Part shown: one piece after another, positions 14,098-25,805 of the stretch
Numbering within the stretch: position 1 is the first letter of the stretch
Layout: each line of letters begins with the position of its first letter
Assembly (NCBI GenBank): GCA_944470555.2
Contig: OX104134.1
Coordinates: 112,586,701 to 112,650,700 of the forward strand
Reading direction: 5' to 3'
Length of the DNA stretch: 64,000 bases
Source of the DNA: Heterobilharzia americana
Taxonomy: Eukaryota; Platyhelminthes; Trematoda; Strigeidida; Schistosomatidae
Made by a program: the position numbers and the translations under genes
The notes under the pieces: generated by a model
What the model saw: only the letters and a program-made list of their open reading frames with translations
What the model was told of the DNA's origin: nothing
Database searches by the model: none

Positions 14098-16384
14098 TGT
14101 CGAATGAAAGCATGGCACCTGTAACTATCGACTAAGAAGTTGAGAATCTCGCATCTTGCAAGATTCGAACGACATGGTACGAAGAAATATTTCAGAAAGT
14201 CGTAGAAAATGATTTTGCAAATGCAGAAGTAAGGTGATATTTTATGGTAGATTCGCAGTGTTAATGAAACTGTATGGTGCGAACAATAGAATAATGAAAA
14301 TCAACTTATCAGAAGATAGTTAGAAAATGTCGAGTTCTGTCAACAGAATTTTCATAATTTCGAATGTTCTCTCGGTAAATTGATGCAGTAATAGGCATAT
14401 ATGGACTACACTAACTCTTTTGTGAAAAGATAACTTCACTCAAAAGATTCTAATACACTTTGACCTTGATTACACCAGACGATGTTAATTTCAGGCTGAA
14501 AGACAACTGCTTACTCCTTTACTTGTTAATTAAATTCTGAGTGAAGCTTGTGGTATTTCAGTTCAAGTATATCCTGGTTTTAAGCAGAAACTCAATTAAG
14601 TAAGGAGACGACTAGCCATTGCACCTTTTGATATTCAGTTAGCAAGACGATCCGCATATTTAAGTGTATGTCAAATTAGAAAATGGATAAGTTCAAAAGA
14701 AATGAAAACTAAAGTACCTTTGTTTGGTAAACAAAGCTAATACTTAGGTCCTAGAATTTTCCTACTTACTATTCTCATCGGTGTTTCAACTTGTTTGGTT
14801 TGCAGGAGGAAAATAATGAATGAAGAATTAAGACTTGTTCCTTGTTAGCTAACAGCTAATGATAAATTACACCATACCATCAATTTTATTTCATTAACTA
14901 TTGTTACTAGGTTAATTTACAAATCATCTGGTTATCTACTTACTGTGTTTAAGTGGCAGTCTTTTATTGATAATTCATAATAATCTTTATTTTGTATATT
15001 TTATATTGTAACGTAAACATGGAAACTGTAGGTTAATTTGTTAGTTGACACTTGTACTGCCCCAGTGATTGTTGTACTGGACGGAATTAATCAATCCCTA
15101 TTCACCTATGGACCACTATGAAGATGCAATGATGTTGACTGACGATTAAATATAGATGTAATTCGATTACTGGTTTATAATGATTGAATCCGAGACGTAT
15201 GCTTCAATCCATTTTAAATTCATTAACCGAGTGTATTTGCATCCTCATGAGTAGTAGTGGTCCCAAAGTGGTTCGAACCCAGTAGCTTTCACTTCAGACA
15301 AAAACGTGTTATCCTCTAGTCCTCAGGTCATGAAAGTCACCTGTTGTACAATGGGTATCAGTCGATTTTCATCTACACTTCCGCTCTCCCTGGATGCTTT
15401 TAGAGTTTAACTGCATGAAGAGCACCACTTAACATACGCACTCACACTGTCTGATTCAATACTGTCTAATCCTGGTGAACTAGCAGTAGTGGGAACATTG
15501 GGAAAATGTGAAGAAAGGTTTCAACTTGCATAAGCATCCTTGAAGTTTATGAATCATCGAAATATGCAGTTTTTATTCATATTTTTGTCCAAAATCGTAT
15601 GAATAGAGTGTGGTAAATTGTGTTAGAATGCTTCATATCTGAAACAGGGCTATCATTCATTTGTTCGGCAATCATAACTAGGAGAAGCTTTCAGTTATTC
15701 GCATCAGTGACTGCAGCAAGTCTGTAAGAGGTACACGAATAAACTTCCAACAAAGAAATCAACCTATTTTGAAGAATAAATATTACACTTTGAGTGTCAA
15801 ATAAGGCTGCACACTTTCAACTCATGGTTAGTTTGATTCGATGTTAAAATTTTGTCAGTGTTAGGTAGCAATTCACTACAAACAGAACCATGAGTAACGA
15901 AAACTTCGATTCAAGTTGTTTCAGCTGTCATGTAATGTACCTGAAATAATCACATTAAAATGAACTGTTAAAGTAATCCTGTTAAAGTGTTTAGATAAGC
16001 ACTTGTATGGTTCAGTTCAACAGTTACTTATGGCCTTCGAGATAAACTTGGCGCTTTCTTAAGATTGACTCCATGAAGTCACTAAATGTTCAACATTCTG
16101 TTATTGTTGCTTTGAAGTGACCGACACGATATGTCAGATTTTCGTATAGATGTTCAACATACAGTAGAAATTTTGTGTTCATTATCGTAGTAGGTTCAGT
16201 ATTTCTAGGCGTGTGATAATTGATCGACTAGTATGCAACTGGGATTGAAAACTTCTCAAATTAAAATATCTTTAGATTTACTAAAATATTGATAGTACCA
16301 GTGGGAAATGCTAATTTTAACTTTTTCCTACTTTGCAGAAATCAGAGATCCTTCGTTAATCACTCAAAACATCAAATTGAATGA
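1175..16384 (+). CDS. Gene 1: Gly/Tyr/Asn-rich small-exon protein (spliced; 3' end uncertain)
   Basis: This is a split gene: exon 1 at 1175-1309, exon 2 at 7066-7194, exon 3 at 9145-9197, then a terminal exon at 13901-13931 (115 aa) or 16339-16384 (120 aa). Exons 1-3 have AG/GT borders and keep one frame (phases 0, 0, 2). The ATG at 1175 is the first in frame after an upstream TAA. The protein has no signal peptide or membrane segment. Exon 1 is rich in Gly, Tyr and Asn; exons 1 and 2 repeat a GNP...NMN pattern; exon 3 is charged. The best evidence that it is real is the paralogue at 50053, with the same exon 1 and exon 3 lengths and phases and 23 of 45 identical residues in exon 1. Introns 1 and 3 are filled with mobile elements. 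I do not recognise the family. Schistosome micro-exon genes and eggshell proteins are similar in style but usually encode secreted proteins. Confidence 0.7.
1757..2097 (-). repeat. 3' LTR of the minus-strand gypsy element (341 bp)
   Basis: It begins TGTAGCGTCATACA (minus strand) and ends with GGACAAATCCTAA. It includes a TATATAA-like box about 70 nt before the end. It is nearly identical to the solo LTR at 30459 and has related copies at 41145 and 61018. Confidence 0.85.
2568..3596 (-). pseudogene. Gypsy integrase (3' part of pol)
   Basis: The ORF is open from the last CxxC (ACQKCK) of the HHCC finger, through Met at 3530, to the stop at 2568. Counting from that Met, the DDE triad is D9 (HIDIVGP), D68 (TTDRGRQF) and E104 (NGMVERFHR), with the D35E spacing of retroviral and gypsy integrases. 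A GPY/F module (DGPFKVI...[10 protein letters not shown]) follows and a Lys/Arg/Gln-rich tail ends the protein. No chromodomain is seen. Family role: insertion of element cDNA into host DNA. The domain looks intact, but the rest of pol has been deleted, so the copy is non-autonomous. Confidence 0.85.
3599..3617 (-). other. Primer-binding site (tRNA-Trp type)
   Basis: On the minus strand this reads TGGTGAGCCCGACGTGATT directly after the LTR end. It is complementary to a tRNA 3' end of the tRNA-Trp kind (ATCACGTCGGG..TCACCA), as described for CsRn1-clade elements. Confidence 0.7.
3618..3729 (-). repeat. Truncated 5' LTR of the same element
   Basis: Only the last ~112 bp of the LTR remain. The match to the 3' LTR stops at GTAGT near 3729 and unrelated sequence follows. 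Because the U3 end is lost, target-site duplications cannot be tested. Confidence 0.8.
3730..5349. other. Intron 1 sequence of gene 1, nothing recognised
   Basis: AT-rich, with no ORF worth reporting and no repeat I recognise between the gypsy element and the Penelope-like fragment. Confidence 0.4.
5350..5649 (-). pseudogene. Penelope-like C-terminal (GIY-YIG side) remnant
   Basis: The ORF reads [18 protein letters not shown] and then [15 protein letters not shown], close to the end of the endonuclease domain of Penelope-like proteins, where an AEAxAIKRLKPxLCIQK pattern is usual. The GIY-YIG core itself is not readable. Confidence 0.5.
5901..6374 (-). pseudogene. Penelope-like reverse transcriptase, palm/thumb fragment
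   Basis: The ORF starts [14 protein letters not shown] (family form GSPLGPILADIFM). It contains [10 protein letters not shown], where the family has YRYVDDTF; the two catalytic aspartates are kept but the Tyr before them is changed. It then reads [23 protein letters not shown] and [19 protein letters not shown], all typical Penelope-like blocks. The reading continues upstream but is frameshifted near 6380-6560. Confidence 0.75.
7066..7194 (+). CDS. Gene 1 exon 2 (43 codons, phase 0)
   Basis: The acceptor is ctctttcag and the donor gtaaga. The exon begins [19 protein letters not shown] and contains WDMNRRGDM near its end. It matches gene 2 exon 2 (QN...GNPMFGQ...NMNRR) but is six codons longer. 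Confidence 0.8.
7884..8273 (+). CDS. Unidentified 129-codon ORF inside gene 1 intron 2
   Basis: A complete ORF runs from an ATG in good context (gaaATGG) to TGA, with an ATTAAA about 30 nt downstream. It is one of the longest ORFs here outside mobile elements. The product starts [20 protein letters not shown], has eight or more Cys and several Trp/Tyr in a beta-rich-looking pattern, and shows no signal peptide, membrane segment or familiar motif. It lies between gene 1 exons 2 and 3 on the same strand. It could be a small nested gene, a retrocopy, or chance; no paralogue was found in the window. Confidence 0.3.
   Translation: MASKLVVRVKFKNDDLFHFDDTSECTCELFCTATLLLENRCDVSPKPGDISIVNYQSENTGLNWYIYQQKYENRIHCHLRVQITSRNSILRFVGIYWFEDGIHHGKVRYCLPPAYVAHCCLYRCFDDMS
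9145..9197 (+). CDS. Gene 1 exon 3 (53 nt, ends in phase 2)
   Basis: The acceptor is ttttctag and the donor gtaatt. It encodes [17 protein letters not shown] plus two bases of the next codon (gg). Length and phase are identical to gene 2 exon 3 (53874-53926), and the GG..SRG/GSS core is shared. Confidence 0.75.
9405..9545 (-). repeat. tRNA-derived SINE-like remnant in gene 1 intron 3
   Basis: On the minus strand an A-box-like TAGCTAGTCAG (near 9530) is followed about 50 nt later by a B-box-like GATTCGACCCC (near 9476). This is the internal Pol III promoter layout of tRNA-derived SINEs. No tRNA cloverleaf is evident. Confidence 0.35.
9631..9678. repeat. Perfect 18-bp hairpin with 12-nt loop
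   Basis: AGAAGCCTAAAATCAATG at 9631-9648 is exactly repeated in reverse complement at 9661-9678, with a 12-nt loop. It lies in intron 3 of gene 1. Confidence 0.85.
12167..12430. repeat. Long inverted repeat (foldback/MITE-like)
   Basis: The left arm (attagatctaagtt... to about 12292) and right arm (about 12310-12430, ending aacttatgtctaat) are imperfect reverse complements of about 120 bp each. Shared blocks include TCTCAGCGTGCT, GTTCC.CA..AAGTCTGG and CAGGGAAAT..TC.AAATCTACATTAT. There is a short central loop and no coding capacity. It looks like a foldback or MITE-type element in gene 1's last intron. Confidence 0.75.
13901..13931 (+). CDS. Gene 1 candidate terminal exon A (31 nt)
   Basis: A strong pyrimidine-rich acceptor (acttttcctccag) precedes t plus nine codons (NSRYRREWR) and TAG. 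Length, phase, first base and stop codon equal those of gene 2's 31-nt exon at 56386. The residues are basic and Tyr-containing, as in the gene 2 tail (NRNRY). No donor precedes the stop, so it would be terminal. It could be a chance match. Confidence 0.4.
14039..14096. repeat. (TA)n microsatellite
   Basis: An uninterrupted TA run of about 29 units. Confidence 0.95.
15255..15350 (-). repeat. tRNA-like SINE remnant
   Basis: On the minus strand GGACTAGAGG (A-box-like) is followed about 45 nt on by GGTTCGAACC (B box). No intact tRNA structure is apparent, so a SINE promoter region is more likely than a tRNA gene. Confidence 0.35.
16339..16384 (+). CDS. Gene 1 candidate terminal exon B (46 nt)
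   Basis: A very good acceptor (ctttttcctactttgcag) is followed in the required phase by [14 protein letters not shown] and TGA. An AATAAA signal lies about 220 nt downstream, near 16604. The S-F-x-x-H spacing resembles the possible alternative last exon of gene 2 at 58092. Candidates A and B may be alternatives. Confidence 0.4.
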
Positions 16385-16619
16385 TGAGCAGACAAACATC
16401 CTCACCGTATTTATATATATTTTCATTTAACTTAAATTCATTTTCCACTTTGTAAGAAATTTTTTTCTATCACATGTCATTGACGCTTCTCATGCATAAA
16501 AGTACAAAATATATATTAAAAATAACTTTTTAAAATGTATTTCTTAATGGTATCTGGTGCTTGAAGAAAGCATAAGACGTTTAAAGCGTTTACGGTATAT
16601 AATTAATAAAGCAACTATC

Positions 16620-19600
16620 ATCACTGATAAGTCTACTTTGCTAACTTTTGATAATGACTATGCATTTGTATGATACAATTCCCGTATGAACAAACATCTG
16701 CGATTGACAATAAAAAATGATGGGAGCCGAAACTTTGAAGTTAGGGAACACTCATTATTCATTTTGGTTCTCGAAACTACATAATAATGACAGTACTCAA
16801 TTATGAGGGAGAAATTCTCAAGCCAAATGCGCAGTATATTATTACAGATGCGAAGACCATACTGAATCCAACCATTTAACAAACATGATAAATTTTCATG
16901 CATTAAGAATTCCAAATCAAAGTTTAGATTCAATTCAAATGTTTGTTACCTGGTCTTTTTGCTTTCGAAGTCATTTGGCTCGACAAAAAAGTTGCTTATA
17001 GCCAGAGTACTGCACTCCATTAGTATTAGGAGGAAAGCGGTGTCAAGCTGCTCCACCCAAGAGATGGCAGCCGTTGTTCCGAAGGTTCATTGGAGTTTCT
17101 TAATCAACAAACCTCCAGGAAATAAGTGGCTGCCATAGATGAAAACAACATGAGTCAAAATTCCCATTATCTGTAGTTAAAGTATCCTGTGCTTACTTAT
17201 GAAAAGCGCAATATATTATGTTTGTTCACCATCAATAAATCTCAAATAAGGACTTGCTAACCACTTCCAATCCACAGGTGATGACTCGTTGATCCTCTAA
17301 AGACAGTAAAATATGTGATCTAAACCACTTTGAATGAAGAAAGTGATGTGTAGATTTAACTTTTAAGAGTGAAGGTTGCTTCAGCTGTTGGTTATTGCAT
17401 CACTGTAGAAAATGTCTTTCCCTCTACCTCATAAAGGTTTCCGGGACTTCGCAGAACACAATAATTTGAAATGAACGCAGAAAAGTTGAGTTCGGTAGCA
17501 CCAAACTTGTATTCAGTACAAATCTGAAAGTGAACTAATTGTCACTGTTCTCCATTTGTCTAAATAAAAAACTAGAAGCGAAGGCAGTTGCAAGAGTCCC
17601 AACGACAAACAGCATGAAGTCCGTATATTGAGACAACGAAGAAATGTCAGTAGGTGAGACGGGAAAATCAGCCATTTAGCGAGACCCAACTATCGTGTCA
17701 GGTAGGTGGTTTTATCTTTACCCATACTCATTATCAAAGAATTTGTTTATGGACTTGATTGCTTATCATTGATGAAATAGCTTGATAAATCCTCGTGTTT
17801 TTACACTCGTGACTGTCTTCCCATAGAGATGATTTCTGCTTGCTACCCCTGATTGTTTAGTAAGAATCAGACACTGTCGGTCAACTTCAGAATCATATTC
17901 TAAAGCACGCATCTTGTTACTTACAGTTGTCTCTATGCTCGTCAGTCAGGGTCAGACGAAAAGTTATCATCAGCACCACGAATTTTACACTTTTCAAGCG
18001 TTCAGTTAGGCTGAGAATTTTATTAATGTGCTCCTACGTACTAAATGGTGAGATTTTTAAAAACCCTGAGTATCATTATTTACATTGCTGAACTTGACGG
18101 AATTACTTTGCAATGAATTCTAAGAAGCACAGTTTTGACACAATTCAGAGGTAGAAAATAGTTCCTGTTTGAGTAAAACAAAGAGCTAAGGAAACGAAAT
18201 GAATTTGATTCCAAAAAACGTTTGAAATGTAAACAGCAAACACAGATAATCTGTTATGTATGTAACAGTTGCATGAATAAAGAATGCACTAGGCTGATTC
18301 GAATTGACTTGTAGGCTCACGCCCGCTTTCAGAAACCTGAGCTCCCCATCAAAGTCTCCGTTGACGAGTATGTAATTGAAAGAGAATAGGGTTTGCAAAT
18401 GACTAAGTGAGAGGCTCCAGATCATGCTATAATCCAGTAAAAGTTACAAAATTGTCTGGTAACAGAGGAGTGTGTCATGCTTAAATATTAGTGGGTTACG
18501 ATGCTTATTCGTCCAATTCTTTGGAGAGTCACCGTTTACCTGCAATACGTGTAAACCAAAGGATTGCGGGCATTCATATTTCGACACTGCCTAATATAGA
18601 GTTGTCAGATAAACGATAGTACAATTGAATGTTTAGCTTCCTTTACTGGCTTCCGTAGCCAAAAGTAGTAATAGTCTTCTACAATGAATGAAATTGTGAA
18701 ACGCAAACTTTAGTGAGGGGTATGCTAAACACAATAGGGAAGCGAAACAATCTACTATGCGATAAGCTTTCTGCGCTGAATTATTGTTGCCGAAATAACA
18801 TTTGCTAGACGTCGTATCATCGAAAATGCCAAGCATCGCGTAAAAGGGATCACAAGGGAAGCAGGTGACAGAAACGACATTTTCAAACTGTGACAATTTG
18901 GAAACACTAACTGTCGTAGCATAACAGGTCGATATATTTCCTGGTGTATAAGCGGTTAACGTGGAAATTTAGACAAGCACGGAGTAATAAAAAATGTTGT
19001 ATTGTTTGCCAATGAACTAGTTATTATCATGCAGATGACTGATATCATATTCATATGAACTGTATATGGAACACTCAAGCTCGGTATCAAATGTGAGTAC
19101 TCTGAAGTTAATTAATATTAACGATACATCAAACTTCAAATCATCGTTTATACTTAAGAGAGGAAATTTCAGCCGAAAATATTCAAATCAGATATTTCCT
19201 ACTTGATTATTCATTTCTCCAGAGCTTGTCATTTCTTGTGGTTGCCATTTTGAGAGAATAATTGTCACTATGCTCATTCAAATCACTGTTCTATTCACCA
19301 CGTTCATCGAACAGTGCCTCACTAAGTCATGTGAATCAGAACAATATGATCATTTATTTAGGAGATACATTGTGATGTGTGACACGCCTAAAACACAAGA
19401 AGAACAATGCGTTGTCGCACTTGACTATTTTAAAGGAAATTAGAAATCATTGAAATAAATTGAATATCAGAATGTGAATCACACCACAGAACACAAACCT
19501 TGTGATTTTCTTCCAAATGAGAGTAGTTTGCAGACAACTGATGTTTCACGTGAATGTAACCTGTTGACTTCAGGTCTGATTCTGGATTATCATCTGTACA

Positions 19601-22600
19601 CTTGGAATCTCTGGATAGTCTCATCTTCACATAAGTATACTTCCATTTACCTATGGCCCATTATGCTCGGTAGGAGGTGTCGTAAGACTGAAAGTAGGAC
19701 CTAGTGGGAATGGATTTGGGATTCTAATAGAAACAGTCTCTACAGTAGTGAATGGCTGTCGTTCAAACATTCTGTATCCCTTTGGCAGATATTCGATATT
19801 GTCAGCTCAGATTTAAATTCGATAGATCCTGAACTGTAGCAAGTTTGAAGTCTCTGCATTTCGAATAATGAGACCGTCTTCAATAGGCCAGATGCTTTAA
19901 TCTTTACATCAAGTGACCGGCCGATGCTATACTGAGTGATAAGTAACTCACTTATATTATGTCATCTGAGACAAGTAAACACTCAGGTTGACAGGAGTCT
20001 GCTTATCCTTCTGCCAGATTTTTGATTCAAATACACATGTGAATTGCTGAACATATTTCAATTTGACCAGAGTCGATACCTTGTTCACCGTTGACTTCGT
20101 GATTTCCTTCTCTGTTGGATACACAGATGCCTACTTTTATGTTCAGTTCAGTGGGTTCTACATTCTGCACACCCACTTCACCGGTCGACTCACACTCTTC
20201 CAAAAACCATTCTCCACAAATTAGACTTATTTCGCACATTGCTATATGTGAAATTACTTGCCTTGCTTGACGGTACTAACGTGTTTGTTGTTGAGTGGAC
20301 AATCTCCACCAAGCATACAATGCGGTTTACTTATCAGGGTGCACTGCAGCTTTGATGTTCTCCACCACCCTCCTTTGTGTGGAGAATATTTCTTTTCGTC
20401 AATACTCTTACTCTTTGAAAGTCGCTCCGCATTTTACAATCACTGTCGTTGACTTCAGAATTATATTGGACGAGCACAGTGGTGATGAACATTTGATTAT
20501 TCCGTAGCTCAGTGTATTCTTGCACGCATGCAAACAAAACGCAGTTGACTAGTTTTATTTCAAGAGGACTGTAGGAAGACACTGTGTAAGAGATTAGTAG
20601 GTGTTGTGAATTTTTGACCGTGAGATGAAAGTTAATTCAATATTAATGTTTGCGCAAATGAAGCCTAACGTGTGACGGTGAGAGTAACCACTTCTCATCT
20701 GACGAGATCGTTTTCCTGTGATTCAACAGACTGTGTTAGTTGTGTTTTGTGAATGGTGGTCAGCGTAGTCAGCAGGTGTCACAAGTAATGCTACTGCTGA
20801 ACTTATTGTTTGGTTGATCACGCATCCCATCAGCTTCTCCTCTCACTTACGAAAGAGTATCAAGAAGTGTTGCGGTGAGATGTTAGCTGTGGTTGGAGAA
20901 GTCCAGCCAAGATTTCGATGAGATTCTCATTTGCTGTTGATATTTACTACCAGATCCATCACTAATTTTTTGTGACCTCGGGTTCAGGTGAATACATTGA
21001 AATCCAACTGAAACATTGTATGCTTTCAGGAAAGACTTTAGAGGAATTATCACCATCCAGATATTTTAATCTGAGTATCTATCAATGGGACAACAAGAAT
21101 CAACTTGCTCAAGTAGTCACTCTATTTGGAGAAATGAAGTGGAAGTTTTAGCTATTGAATGCTGTGTTTTACACCAGTGCGCTGATGGTGGAAACTCCTG
21201 TCAGGTGTCTCAAATGGTTGTGCTACATGTTTTTAACCCCTACGTGAAACCTTTACATTTTCTGTTATAAAACGAATGATTCTTTGTCAACCAACTGGCA
21301 AGGAGAGACCATTTAATTTGTTAGTTTAGTACCGTAATTCGGGTAGCAGTGCCAGTAGGTGATCTTTCAGTGTCAGCATAATGCCATTTATTTAAATCCA
21401 AAACATTTTTCAACGTATGATGACAAAGTGGATTTACGATTTTGGTCAATCAAATTGGTACCTTCTAACTGGCTTTTTTCCGATCGATCACGCTTGACAG
21501 TGAGTCTGTGACATCAGGAGAAAGGTGTTCGCCAAACGTTGTTTGAGCTGAAGTGATGCGTGAAGTTAGGTTGTCTGAATTTATGACGAGAATGTTCCGG
21601 ATTTTGAGTTGAATGTATTCGAAAACCATATGTGGCTAGTCAAAGTCGTGTAACGAAGATTTGCTGGCACATGAATATGTCGTGTAGCGGATAAACTTTT
21701 AATCACAGTTTAAACTTTTCGTACGATACACATATAATAACTAATTACTTGGGATTAATATTATGCAGTGATCTGTTTATTCATTGTAAGCTGTAATATA
21801 ATTTTCTGTGTTGATTAATACATGTTGCTGAACAAGGCGAGTATGTGGTTGATACTTCGGCAAAGATAGACAAATGACATACGACTCAGCTTATTATACA
21901 TTCCAGAGTGCCCAATAAACAAAACATTAGGACGCAAATTATTAGTCTTTTGTAATGGATGTGACCAATATTTTTGAAAAATCTCATGGCACACGAAGTT
22001 GTTATAGGATTTAATATGAAAAGGTATTGGAATTATGAGGTTGAAAATGAGAAAAAGTCAAATGGGAAGACTATTTCGAAGGTCAAAGTAAAATGGAAAT
22101 ATAATAAAACGAAATGTGAAGCAAAAGGTAATCGTAAATTGACCTTGGGTTACATATATATTTTTTCTCTTCAAATAAATTCTTATGCTAAGTGAGTGTG
22201 TTGTCAATGTTCGAAATGTGTTGCATCGAACATAATACACGATTTAGACAAAATACATATTGTTGCTTTATCAAAAAGCTGTCAGCATTACATAACGAAA
22301 CATCAGCAAAACTAACCATGTTTCTTTTTCCATTGGCTAGGACACATAAACATCAAAACAATGAATTCCTTTTCAGATGTGTTCTATTGAAACTCACCAT
22401 AAAAATAAAGGGAAACTGGTATCTACAACCGCTTAGCATTGCCTGACAATCATTAAATAATCTGTCTTGACATTGAGAATCTCTGGAACGAAGTGCATTG
22501 GACGTTGCTGGTAATCAACAGAGTACATGCGAAAAGCTGAAAAACGATCCCCGTCAGAGACATTTCAGAGTATTTCATCCAGTTCCACGACGAAAGTATT

Positions 22601-23760
22601 TTTTATTTGGTAGCTCAGACAACATGAAAACACTGGTAGTGTTTTTCAAATTTTGCTAAAATCAAGAATTTTTTCTATTCTAACTGCGTCAACAGAAGTG
22701 GAAATTCAGAAAGAGGAAGTATTTCCAACTAAGGCAGAAAAACCCTTTCAATAAAACGAATCTTGAACAGTTTCAGCAAAGTTACTGTGACTTCAGAAAT
22801 CCTCATAAAGCTTGTTTGAAAGATCTGAGGTTGTGCAGAAGAAAACTGTTTTAAGTTTCAGGGTTTTTCCCAAGAATTCATTCTTTCAAATCACCGGAAG
22901 TCAACGAAATCGTGTCCCATCCCAGATACTAGTTGACAACTAAATGCAAGTAACTTAAAATTATACTAACAAAGCTGCAACTGTATCATAATACTTCTTC
23001 CACGTGTTCTCTAAAGGTTGTTTTCAGAGTATGTGGCGAGGTTTTATTGATGACATTTAACGAGTGAAACAAGGGCTTGTTAAGAAATAGGTGGTCTTAT
23101 GACTAACATAGAACTTCCAGCTGCCTTAGTCTTATGACCAAGAGGACCTTCATCTCAGTATACTATCAGAAACAGCAGATGTCGTCGCCGAACTGCTATC
23201 CTGGCTGTAGAATATGCGAATAAGTCACTCAGTAATTGAAACAGTTTTACCAACAGTCACAACTGAATAACTAGGCACAGATATCTGGTGGCTTACCATA
23301 GTTTGGTTTTTCCAATGGCTTTATTGATACGCTATTATCAAAAGTTATCTGAAGAGCCATTCTGTCGTATATCGAAAGGAACAGTCTTTCAGCTACGGAA
23401 GGGAATAGTCTTAGCCCTGTTTATTTATACATAAAGTACCTTATCAGTCCAAGAGAGGACTGAACTTCTACCGGTGACGCAAATTTCGAAAACTGATGTA
23501 ATATTCATTTACTTGAGGAAAACTTTCTGTAAGGTCTTTCATCTACGTCTCAAGGACAGGCCCGAGAGCTTTGAGGTTATTGATTTACTTAGAAACTGGA
23601 TTAAAGATTTTCCTTGAGATAGAAGATAGAGAATAAAGGTAAGTGTGGTTTGCTTCCCATGAATCCTATTGGGGAACGTAGTACCTTATAGTAGTATATT
23701 AAGTTCACTTCTCATTCCACTCAATTTGAATCAGTTGTTCAGCATAACTTGATCTTCCTT
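16620..23760. other. Long non-coding stretch downstream of gene 1
   Basis: AT-rich sequence with scattered ORFs under 95 codons. None has a recognisable motif, good splice context or a paralogue in the window. No mobile element was identified. Confidence 0.4.
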
Positions 23761-23900
23761 AGTGTAGGAGTAAAACTTGAGCACTGTGGTATAGCGTAAT
23801 TCCATATTAGATTGTTTAATTGATATAATGCACAATGATACAGTTTTATTTACTTCGTAATGTTTCGTGCAGAATTTATTGGTCATATTCATATCAAAGA
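23761..23900 (+). repeat. Dispersed repeat, copy a
   Basis: The core reads GTAATTCCATATTAGATTGT, then an AT-rich segment with CA.TGATAC, then TTTCGTGCAGAATTTATTGG and TCATATTCATATC. Related copies lie at 25700 (minus), 26873 (plus), 26980 (minus, partial) and 45595 (plus). Confidence 0.6.
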
Positions 23901-25699
23901 CTGGGTCTTCCGTTCTCATATTTGTAGACAATCTTCAACATTGGAGAGCTATTCACAGTTATGATTACAGACTGCTGCTACAGGACAACCCAAATCCTCA
24001 AGAAGATTGGTCCAAAAGATGATCACAAGAAGTTTACACTACCAAGAGAGCTAATTAGTCAGGACGATCCACCTGATTAAGTGATCAATGACATGTTCTT
24101 TCTTGAAGTAAAAGAATGGTAGAAATATGATGTTTCAGTTAGGTATGACCCTGAAATGTTAGCTACCTGAACAAATATTGTTTGCATCTTCTGTAAATAG
24201 TTTAGAAGTAAGAATAAATCTTCACAGTCCAACCGCAAGTGAGGAGTGATATAGGTCACTGATGTACTATCCATATTCCTGAAGACAAAGCAAAAGTTAT
24301 TTTCCAAGAAGAATGATAAATTCAAATTTTTTTAGAGATGTGTAGATAACTTTTGTCACACAGTATCTGTTACAGACCGTAGAAAGACTAATTTGCACTG
24401 TCTAGTCACCTATTTTTACACATTCTATTGTAGAAAGTCACCCCCGCAAGTAATTAAAGTGTCACTGTTTTGAAATCGTCCAAGTGAGTTCTGTGATCCC
24501 GTCGTTTGGCTTACTTGAAGTGGAAAATGTTCAGAACTATCAGGTACTTCAGACGAAAATACCTAAATTTTGATCTGTTTACATAGACTCATTATAAAAA
24601 TTGTGTGATTTTTTTGTTTTATGAAAAGTCATGGCTTCCGTGTTTTGAAGCAACTAAAACGAAGGCATCTTTTTAGATTCGAATAAACTGCATGACTAAA
24701 TGTAGAATCGTGATTTCGTTAGGCTGACTCAGCAAATCTAATCAAAGCACAATAGATACAACCCATGATTGCTATTATTTAGACCTTGTGATATCTTGCC
24801 GCACATAGATTTATGTGCATGCTGAATACATGTGCTGGCTGCAGTCAATGAAATTTGCTGCACTAAAACAGCTGAAATATCCGTTTCACATACTTATAGC
24901 CTAAGTTTTGAGCATGTGATCACTTACATGGATAAGATGTTATAGTTTTCAAATTTCACCCAACTTCATTAAATATCTAATTAATAGTCTTTGGTAGATC
25001 GCTCTCAGTTACATCAGATACCTGATAATCTTCAAGTTTAAAGCTGACACATCATATCATTACCTTATCAAAAAGCATGTTTATCGAAAAAGATTTCTTT
25101 GGCATGGTCGTTGTCACGGTTATTTGTTCTTTCAAACCAGAAAACTAGAATTCAGTTTTATTTTCTAACAATAGATACTCAAATATTTAATTCTAACAGC
25201 TGTGCGATAAGTTCATGCTTCTCTGCACATCAATTTTTTCATACATAGAACGATTTTTTTTTATTTCAGACTTTCAAAACGCTGTTATGAAAATCCTAAG
25301 AGGACTGATAGACTCGCTTAACACTCGTTTTTGTCTTAGTCCTTCAATGTAACAATCTTTATCACTGTGAATTCCCACTCTACGATATTCTTCGTCACAC
25401 ACAAATGTGTAATCTCCTATCGATCTATGTAAAAAATGGTATGACATTGCAGTCATTCTCTGTAATACTAAATGAATACTTCTCTAAAGATGGTCTTCAA
25501 ATACTGTATTACAAGAAGCCATGCATGAGTTCATGCACTGTCCACTTCATTATCTCTTAATGATTTATAGCCAACAAATCTTTTGTTCTGCTGTGTCAAC
25601 ATTTTCATTCCTCTTGTTGCCATGACTATGAACTATTTTTTAGCGTCTTATATTTACTCCTGTTATTATCAATCACTATATTGCTGGCATCATACTGAT

Positions 25700-25805
25700 A
25701 TGATTATGAGCGTTAATAATTTATGCTCGAAACATCATCAAGCAGATAATACTGTATCACTGTTTGTTATCAATCATATAAACAAATCTAATATGGAACG
25801 TCTAC
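25700..25805 (-). repeat. Dispersed repeat, copy b
   Basis: Reverse complement of the same unit: TTCCATATTAGATTTGTTTA, CAGTGATACAGTATTAT, ATGTTTCGAGCATAAATTAT, CATAATCATATCA. Confidence 0.6.

Noticed and set aside
14815..14831. Possible gene 1 terminal exon after ggtttgcag (EENNE and stop)
   Set aside because: The acceptor is good but only five codons follow and nothing in gene 2 resembles it.
15262..15290. tRNA gene suggested by GGTTCGAACCC
   Set aside because: No acceptor or anticodon stem can be formed; a SINE promoter remnant is more likely.
16658..16933. 91-codon minus-strand ORF
   Set aside because: No motif and AT-driven composition; it lies just past the putative gene 1 polyadenylation signal.
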